A stretch of DNA of 11,081 nt, taken from assembly GCA_030667765.1 (NCBI GenBank), contig DAOUVF010000052.1:1-11081 (forward strand). Direction: 5' to 3'. Shown in pieces: positions 6,349 through 11,081 of the stretch. This DNA is from Bacteroides sp. GTDB lineage: Bacteria > Bacteroidota > Bacteroidia > Bacteroidales > SM23-62. Positions within the stretch are counted from its first letter, which is position 1; each line of letters starts with the position of its first letter. The notes beneath the pieces are model-generated. The model was not told the DNA's origin and ran no database searches. It saw only the letters and a list, made by a program, of their open reading frames with translations. The translations under genes and the position numbers were made by a program.

Positions 6349-8205
6349 ATGAAGTTAATTGATACAGATGAACTCCTGCGGGCTGCAAGGGTGAAGGGGA
6401 TAGCGGGTGAGAGTGCAGCCAAATTCCTGATGTTATTGCTCCGGTTCCGGAGGATTAACAAGATTTACGCTGAGAACAGCATGAAGTCGGGCATGGACTT
6501 TATCAATTCCATGAATGAGGAATTGGGGATCCGTTATGAGATCAGTAATGATGAACTTGACAAAATCCCCATGGAAGGTGCATTCATTACAGTATCCAAC
6601 CATCCCTTTGGCGGGATTGACGGGCTTCTCCTGATCAGGATGATCGCCTCGATACGGCCCGATTACAAGGTTTTACCCAACTTTCTTCTACAGCGGATGG
6701 AACCTGTCAGAAAAAACATCTTTGCATTCAATCCGTTTACCCAACAGGCAGGATCATCAGACAGGGAGGGTCAGTTAGAGGATGTATTTATTCACCTGGA
6801 AGAGGGGAAGCCTATTGGTGTTTTTCCAGCCGGGGAGGTCTCCTGTTTCAACCAGGATATACATGCCGTAACCGATCCACAGTGGCAATACCCGGTGTTC
6901 AAAATGATCAAGAAGGCAAATGTGCCAGTTGTGCCTATCTATTTCCAGGGAAAGAACAGCAGGTTTTTTCAACTTCTGGGAAGGATACATCCCAAGCTGC
7001 AAACCCTTAAATTGCCTTCGGAGTTTTTCAAGCAGCGGAAAAGGGTCATCAATATCAGAATTGGTTCGCCCATCTTACCCAGGGAGCAGTATGAATTCAG
7101 TGATATCGCCAGGTATGGACGGTACCTGAGGACCAAAACTTATGCTCTTGGAACCTCACTGGAGGTTAATAAATTCTTTTCGGTCAGCCGTGGAAGGCTC
7201 AAGCGGGAAGAACCCATTGCTGATCCGGTTCCGGTACAGAAGATCGAAGCAGAGATTTCAAGGGTTATTGGCCGCTTTTCATTATTTAAAGTACAGAACT
7301 ACAATGTGATCTGTGTCCCTTCAGTCGAGATCCCGAATATCATGAACGAGATCGGCAGGCTTCGTGAAATCACCTTCCGTGAAGTTGGGGAAGGGACCAA
7401 CAGGTCGATGGATATCGACGAATATGATCTGTATTACCACCAGCTGTTTATCTGGGATGATGAGAAGCGGAAGATCGTAGGTGCCTACCGGGTAGGAAAG
7501 GGAAAAGAGATCATGGATATCTACGGGATCAGGGGTTTTTATATCCAGAGCCTTTTCAGGATGCACCGGCGAATGTATCCCATACTTACGCAGGCCCTGG
7601 AACTAGGCCGGTCCTTTATTATCCCGGAATACCAGCGACGACCCATACCGCTGTTCCTGCTCTGGAAGGGGATACTTTACTTTCTTATAAAAAACCCGGA
7701 GTACAGGTACCTGGTGGGACCGGTTAGCATCAGTAACCGTTTTTCAGATTTTTCCAAAGAGCTGATAATTAAATTTATAAGCGAGTATTATTACAATGAC
7801 AAGATTGCCCGGTATATTCGTCCCCGTAAAAGATTCATCGTATCCCTTCATCACCTTGATACAGATATACTGATCGAAAGCACCAGTGACCTGAACAAGT
7901 TTGACCGGATCATAAAAGACATTGAGACGGCACAAAACAATATGCCGGTACTCCTTAAAAAGTACCTGAAACAGAACGGGAAGATCGTTGGTTTCAATAT
8001 CGATCCCAAATTCAATAATGCACTGGACGGACTGATGATCCTGGATTTGTTTGATGTGCCTCCCAACACCATTGCAGGCTTATCAAAGGAGATCAACGAC
8101 GAGGGCCTCCTCGAACGTTTCGCTGTGACGGGCATTGGACAGGCAGAAGTCCGATCCGGAGATGATGCGATGCCTGGCCCTGTATCTCCCTTAAGCACTC
8201 TTTAG
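6349..8205 (+). CDS. olsF: Bifunctional N,O-acyltransferase (PlsC-like domain fused to OlsB-like GNAT), OlsF type
   Basis: The 618-residue product joins two acyltransferases. The N-terminal domain (about 30-265) is lysophospholipid-acyltransferase-like: SNHPFGGIDG with His85 and Asp91, then GVFPAGEVS (157-165) as the acceptor-site motif, and VPVVPIYFQG. The C-terminal domain (about 300-590) is a hemolysin/OlsB-type GNAT N-acyltransferase with LREITFREVGEGT (338-350), ELGRSFIIPEYQRR (418-431) and LLWKGI (437-442). This order matches OlsF of Flavobacterium and Serratia, where the C-terminal half N-acylates ornithine and the N-terminal half adds the second, ester-linked chain. In Bacteroides the equivalent steps of glycine-lipid synthesis are split between GlsB and GlsA. 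The symbol rests on architecture; the amino acid used could be ornithine, glycine or another. ATG 6349 is chosen because it follows an AAAGG-like site and begins the conserved region; a GTG at 6277 overlapping the exporter stop would add 24 hydrophobic residues. Confidence 0.85.
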   Translation: MKLIDTDELLRAARVKGIAGESAAKFLMLLLRFRRINKIYAENSMKSGMDFINSMNEELGIRYEISNDELDKIPMEGAFITVSNHPFGGIDGLLLIRMIASIRPDYKVLPNFLLQRMEPVRKNIFAFNPFTQQAGSSDREGQLEDVFIHLEEGKPIGVFPAGEVSCFNQDIHAVTDPQWQYPVFKMIKKANVPVVPIYFQGKNSRFFQLLGRIHPKLQTLKLPSEFFKQRKRVINIRIGSPILPREQYEFSDIARYGRYLRTKTYALGTSLEVNKFFSVSRGRLKREEPIADPVPVQKIEAEISRVIGRFSLFKVQNYNVICVPSVEIPNIMNEIGRLREITFREVGEGTNRSMDIDEYDLYYHQLFIWDDEKRKIVGAYRVGKGKEIMDIYGIRGFYIQSLFRMHRRMYPILTQALELGRSFIIPEYQRRPIPLFLLWKGILYFLIKNPEYRYLVGPVSISNRFSDFSKELIIKFISEYYYNDKIARYIRPRKRFIVSLHHLDTDILIESTSDLNKFDRIIKDIETAQNNMPVLLKKYLKQNGKIVGFNIDPKFNNALDGLMILDLFDVPPNTIAGLSKEINDEGLLERFAVTGIGQAEVRSGDDAMPGPVSPLSTL

Positions 8206-8214
8206 CAGCCGGTC

Positions 8215-8244
8215 TTTGGACATTTTCTATTATTTGTATATTTA
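8215..8244 (+). promoter_or_regulatory. Candidate promoter for the pirin-dipeptidase pair
   Basis: TTTG at 8215-8218 and TATATTTA at 8237-8244 fit the Bacteroidota -33/-7 pattern (TTTG and TAnnTTTG). Spacing is 18 nt and there is one mismatch in the -7 element. It begins ten bases after the acyltransferase stop and lies about 45 nt before the pirin ATG. Confidence 0.45.
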
Positions 8245-8251
8245 CAGGAAA

Positions 8252-8271
8252 ATAAGATCTAGTAATCTTAT
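8252..8271. repeat. Inverted repeat ATAAGAT-N6-ATCTTAT in the pirin leader
   Basis: Arms of 7 bp (8252-8258 and 8265-8271) flank CTAGTA, with no mismatch. The repeat sits just downstream of the candidate -7 element and 17 nt before the pirin ATG. It could be a repressor site or a weak AT-rich hairpin near the ribosome-binding region. Confidence 0.4.
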
Positions 8272-8288
8272 AAATTATTGCAAATAAA

Positions 8289-9038
8289 ATGGCCATAGAG
8301 ATATATACAAGAGAAGAACAGGCAGAAGGTCAGTTCAACGGAGGTGCGATACTCGAGAAAAAACCCATTGGCTTTCCTCAGGACGGTGGTAGCTTGCGTC
8401 CGTATTCAAACCTCTTTTATTGGGCCCATGCCTGGAGTGATGAAGGGAGCACCATTGGCGAACACCCCCACCAGGGGTTTGAGATCATGAGTTTTGTGCT
8501 GACAGGTAAGATTGAACATTACGACAGTAAGCTAAATGGCTGGAAAACCCTCCACGCCGGGGATGCACAGATCATTCGCTCAGGGAACGGTATTACGCAT
8601 GCCGAACGCCTCCATGCCGGTTCCAGCATATTCCAGATCTGGGTGGACCCTGACCTCGGCCAGACCCTGTCGGTCCCTGCCAGCTATGATGACTATCCGG
8701 CCGCCGGATTCCCTGTGCTTGATGAGGGAGAATATGATCTTAAGATTTATACGGAAAACAAGTTACCCATGGATATGGTAACAGAAGATCTGGCCATTTT
8801 TAAATTGACCGGTAAGCTGGAGCAATTCACACTCTTGCTTGAGTTGGATATGATTTATTCAGTATTTGTTCTGAAAGGATCGCCCGGTATCGGTGGACAA
8901 TCTGTGAGTATTGGAGATTTCTTCATTGTAAGCGGGGAGGAGAATCTTGATCTGGTATCAGCCCTGGATGCTGAATTATTTATGATCAAGTCCCCTGCCA
9001 GCATCCCCTATAAAACGTATGGAGAAAGATACCGTTAA
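8289..9038 (+). CDS. Pirin-family cupin protein
   Basis: The 249-residue product is a two-cupin pirin. The N-terminal cupin carries the metal-binding set seen in pirins: His59 and His61 in EHPHQGFEIMSFVLTG, then His104 and Glu106 in GNGITHAERL. These correspond to the iron ligands of human pirin, so a bound Fe is expected. HPHQGFE and GDAQIIRSGNGITHAE are the diagnostic family blocks. The C-terminal half (about 165-249) is a degenerate cupin without metal ligands. Bacterial pirins include quercetin dioxygenase-like enzymes and proteins linked to redox or stress responses; the role here is open. Length is normal for the family. It is followed at 22 nt by the dipeptidase gene, so the two are probably co-transcribed. 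Confidence 0.93.
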   Translation: MAIEIYTREEQAEGQFNGGAILEKKPIGFPQDGGSLRPYSNLFYWAHAWSDEGSTIGEHPHQGFEIMSFVLTGKIEHYDSKLNGWKTLHAGDAQIIRSGNGITHAERLHAGSSIFQIWVDPDLGQTLSVPASYDDYPAAGFPVLDEGEYDLKIYTENKLPMDMVTEDLAIFKLTGKLEQFTLLLELDMIYSVFVLKGSPGIGGQSVSIGDFFIVSGEENLDLVSALDAELFMIKSPASIPYKTYGERYR

Positions 9039-9060
9039 CGATTTTTATATACCAGATAAC

Positions 9061-10293
9061 ATGTCACAGAAAATTGTTTTACAGGTCACCATTCTTTTCG
9101 TACTATTCACGATCTCCGCTTGTAAAAGTAATTCCAGGAAGGAGATTTCCAGGGATGAAGCAGCCGGGATCCACCAATCTCTGTTAACGATTGATTCCCA
9201 TACTGATACACCTTTAAGGTTTTCCAGGCGAAGTACTGATCTCAGCAAAAGGTCCGATCCCCGCAGAAGAGGGGGGAAGCTTGACTTTCCCCGGATGCAG
9301 GAAGGTGGACTTGATGGGGTGTTTTTTGCTGTTTTCGTGGGACAGGGACCAAGGACCCCTGAAGAGAATGAAAAAGTAAAAAAGGAAGCCCTGATGCTTT
9401 TTGATTCCATTCATGCAGTTTTGGATCGCAGTGCAGATCTGGCTGCCATCGCCTTATCCGCCGATGACCTGGAGGCTATCAGTCAACAGGGCAAAAAAGC
9501 AGTATATATTGGCATTGAGAATGGCTATCCTGTCGGAAAGGACCTATCGATGGTCAGCAGGTTTTATGATCTTGGTGCCAGGTATATTACACTTTGCCAC
9601 ACCCGGAACAATGATATCTGCGATTCATCCACAGACAGGGATGGACCAGAACATGGAGGGATCAGTGATTTCGGCAGGGAAGTTGTCCGGGAAATGAACC
9701 GCCTGGGGATCATGATCGATGTGTCCCATATGTCCGATGAGGCATTTGATGATGTTGTAGAGGTCAGTAAGGCACCTGTTATCGCTTCCCATTCAAATGC
9801 CCGGGCGGTTTGCGACAATCCACGCAACCTGTCAGATGAAATGCTACTGAAACTTGCATACAACGGCGGTGTTATCCAGCTCTGCCTGGTGAGCGATTAT
9901 GTTGCTGAAATGCCGGCCTACCCGGAAAGGGATTCTGCGAGGAAGGTACTCTGGGCAAAATATGATAATTGGAGCGAATTGGATGACAGTGCAAAACTGG
10001 CACTGGAACAGGAATATTACGATATCAACAGTAAGTATCCTCCAGATCTGGCCACTGTTTCCCAATTCTGTGATCATTTTGACCATGTTGTGGACCTGGT
10101 AGGGATAAATCATGTCGGGTTTGGATCTGATTATGATGGGGGGGCTGCGCTGGAAGACTGTTTTGATGTAACCGAACTGCCCAACATCACCTATGAATTA
10201 CTAATAAGGGGCTATTCCAGGTCAGATCTTCAAAAGTTCTGGAGCGGGAATCTGTTGCGGGTCATGAGGGAGGTTGAGAAAGTGGCTGGTTAA
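9061..10293 (+). CDS. Lipoprotein membrane dipeptidase, peptidase family M19
   Basis: The 410-residue product is a renal-dipeptidase-like zinc metallopeptidase that hydrolyses dipeptides. From ATG 9061, residues 1-20 are a lipoprotein signal peptide and TISAC gives the lipobox, with Cys21 as the lipidated residue; the enzyme should therefore be membrane-anchored and periplasmic or outer-membrane-facing. Family residues are visible: His47 and Asp49 (DSHTD), the bridging Glu153 (IGIENG), His223 (DVSHMS), His244 (ASHSNAR), Arg255 for substrate binding and Asp357 (GFGSDYDGG). The frame extends up to an ATG at 9019 inside the pirin gene, but that would bury the signal peptide behind 14 polar residues, so 9061 is preferred. 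Residues about 286-325 form a charged insertion before the final metal-site region. It may recycle peptides or D-amino-acid dipeptides; substrate is not known. Confidence 0.93.
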   Translation: MSQKIVLQVTILFVLFTISACKSNSRKEISRDEAAGIHQSLLTIDSHTDTPLRFSRRSTDLSKRSDPRRRGGKLDFPRMQEGGLDGVFFAVFVGQGPRTPEENEKVKKEALMLFDSIHAVLDRSADLAAIALSADDLEAISQQGKKAVYIGIENGYPVGKDLSMVSRFYDLGARYITLCHTRNNDICDSSTDRDGPEHGGISDFGREVVREMNRLGIMIDVSHMSDEAFDDVVEVSKAPVIASHSNARAVCDNPRNLSDEMLLKLAYNGGVIQLCLVSDYVAEMPAYPERDSARKVLWAKYDNWSELDDSAKLALEQEYYDINSKYPPDLATVSQFCDHFDHVVDLVGINHVGFGSDYDGGAALEDCFDVTELPNITYELLIRGYSRSDLQKFWSGNLLRVMREVEKVAG

Positions 10294-10296
10294 ATT

Positions 10297-10328
10297 AAAA
10301 AAGGGACCCCGTCCCCGGAGTCCCCTTT
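10297..10328 (-). terminator. Intrinsic terminator between convergent genes, strongest for the superoxide dismutase
   Basis: On the minus strand AAAGGG-G-ACTCC pairs with GGGGT-CCCTTT around a GGGGAC loop: 11 pairs with one bulged G and one G-T pair. The run of six T at the 3' side of the stem is followed by AATTT. It lies 25 nt after the superoxide dismutase stop. Read on the plus strand the stem has a C-A mismatch and only three T, so it would be a weaker stop for the dipeptidase transcript. Confidence 0.8.
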
Positions 10329-10353
10329 AAACCAACCAATAACTAATAAAATA

Positions 10354-10953
10354 TTATGAACCAAATCTATTGTTAACCTCAGACCAGTTTATCACATTCC
10401 AGAATGCCTCAATGTATTCGGGCCTCCTGTTCTGGTATTTTAAATAATAAGCATGCTCCCATACATCCAGTCCCAGGATAGGCAAACCCTTAACTTCTGC
10501 AACATCCATCAGCGGATTGTCCTGGTTAGGCGATGAAGTAACCACAAGTCCCCCGTCAGTCTTCACAAGCCATGCCCAGCCGGAGCCAAAACGGGTAGCA
10601 GCTGCATTTGAAAACTGGCTCTTGAATTCATCGAAACTTCCAAAGGCCTCGTTAATAGCTTTCAGCACTTCGCCTTCAGGCCTTCCTTCACCATTCGGGC
10701 TCATCACTGCCCAGAACAGATTGTGGTTGTAATAACCACCACCGTTATTTCTGACTGCTGCTCCGTGCGAGCCAGCCCCTGACAGGATCTCCTCGATGCT
10801 CTGGTCTGCCAGTGCACTGCCTTCAATCGCTGTGTTTAATTTGCTGGTGTAACCGCCATGGTGCTTGTTGTGGTGAATCTCCATGGTACGGGCGTCGATA
10901 TAGGGTTCCAGGCCGTTATAATCGTAACTTAAATCAGGTAATTTGAATGCCAT
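10354..10953 (-). CDS. sodA: Superoxide dismutase, Fe/Mn family, Mn-type residues
   Basis: The 199-residue product is a cytoplasmic superoxide dismutase; it has no signal peptide and begins MAFKLPDLSYDYNGLEP as the family does. Metal ligands are His27, His77 (NHNLFW), Asp163 and His167 (DVWEHAYYL), with second-sphere His31 and Tyr35. Gly73, four residues before His77, and Gln144 (SPNQDNPL) are the residues that mark manganese enzymes; iron enzymes have Gln and Ala there. The symbol follows that pattern, but Bacteroidota enzymes are often able to use either metal and are frequently named sodB. It is a single-gene unit, with its own promoter region on the right and a hairpin terminator on the left, convergent with the dipeptidase. 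Length and motifs are complete. Confidence 0.95.
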   Translation of the reverse strand: MAFKLPDLSYDYNGLEPYIDARTMEIHHNKHHGGYTSKLNTAIEGSALADQSIEEILSGAGSHGAAVRNNGGGYYNHNLFWAVMSPNGEGRPEGEVLKAINEAFGSFDEFKSQFSNAAATRFGSGWAWLVKTDGGLVVTSSPNQDNPLMDVAEVKGLPILGLDVWEHAYYLKYQNRRPEYIEAFWNVINWSEVNNRFGS

Positions 10954-10978
10954 TTTAGTTTGTTTTATTTTCTTGACA

Positions 10979-10986
10979 CAAATATA
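10979..10986 (-). promoter_or_regulatory. Candidate -7 promoter element for superoxide dismutase
   Basis: Minus-strand TATATTTG is a full match to the Bacteroidota -7 consensus TAnnTTTG, 25 nt upstream of the ATG at 10953. The region above it is very AT-rich and lacks a clear -33 TTTG at normal spacing, so activity may depend on a regulator bound upstream. Confidence 0.5.
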
Positions 10987-10991
10987 TGATT

Positions 10992-11004
10992 ATTTAGACT
11001 AAAT
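10992..11004. promoter_or_regulatory. 13-bp palindrome ATTTAGACTAAAT upstream of the superoxide dismutase -7 element
   Basis: ATTTAG and CTAAAT are perfect inverted arms around a single central A. The site begins five bases above the -7 element, in the spacer to -33 zone where a bound regulator would block or reposition RNA polymerase. The TTTAGnCTAAA shape is reminiscent of sites for DtxR/MntR-type metal regulators; that reading is inference. The remaining sequence to the window edge (11005-11081) is AT-rich and holds no gene that I can support. Confidence 0.4.
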
Positions 11005-11081
11005 AAAAATAAACAATAATTTTTTAAGGATTTTTTAACGGATAACTGTTATTTGACATGATACAAACCTGCTTTTTATCA

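Noticed and set aside
9019..9060. Upstream ATG for the dipeptidase inside the pirin gene
   Set aside because: It would place 14 polar residues before a well-formed lipoprotein signal peptide that begins at the ATG at 9061.
1..11081. Mobile element, CRISPR array, tRNA, rRNA or anti-phage system
   Set aside because: No transposase, integrase, repeat-spacer array, cloverleaf or defence domain is visible; gene density and composition are uniform along the window.

Overview
The window looks like chromosomal DNA of a Bacteroidota bacterium, perhaps of Bacteroidales/Marinilabiliales type. Moderate GC, almost no Shine-Dalgarno sites, AT-rich promoters with TAnnTTTG-like -7 elements, and the protein families present all point that way; the exact lineage cannot be read from the sequence. 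I see no rRNA, tRNA, CRISPR array, insertion sequence or phage gene. All genes look intact except the one cut by the left edge.

Left block (1-2903, all minus strand): a tightly packed operon transcribed right to left. It encodes an ECF sigma factor (TTG start), a single-pass membrane protein that is probably its anti-sigma factor, a secreted DUF4097-like beta-strand protein, a small barrel-like envelope protein (probable GTG start) and a second secreted protein that runs off the left edge. The order suggests a self-regulated envelope-sensing module whose output genes lie in the same transcript.

Middle-left block (3018-5529, minus): a two-gene operon of an EamA-type drug/metabolite transporter followed by apolipoprotein N-acyltransferase (lnt), the last enzyme of lipoprotein maturation. 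A good -7 element lies just upstream of the transporter.

Middle-right block (5651-8205, plus): a LysE-type amino-acid exporter followed by a two-domain acyltransferase, with an N-terminal PlsC-like O-acyltransferase and a C-terminal OlsB-like GNAT N-acyltransferase. This is the OlsF architecture, so the protein is expected to make N,O-diacylated amino-acid lipids (ornithine, glycine or related aminolipids) of the membrane.

Right block (8289-10953): a pirin-family cupin and a lipoprotein M19 dipeptidase on the plus strand, converging on a Mn-type Fe/Mn superoxide dismutase on the minus strand. A hairpin with a T-tract lies between them, and a 13-bp palindrome lies upstream of the superoxide dismutase -7 element.

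Most genes belong to known families. The parts most worth following are the sigma/anti-sigma/DUF4097/envelope-protein operon, the fused aminolipid acyltransferase and the palindromes at three promoters or leaders.
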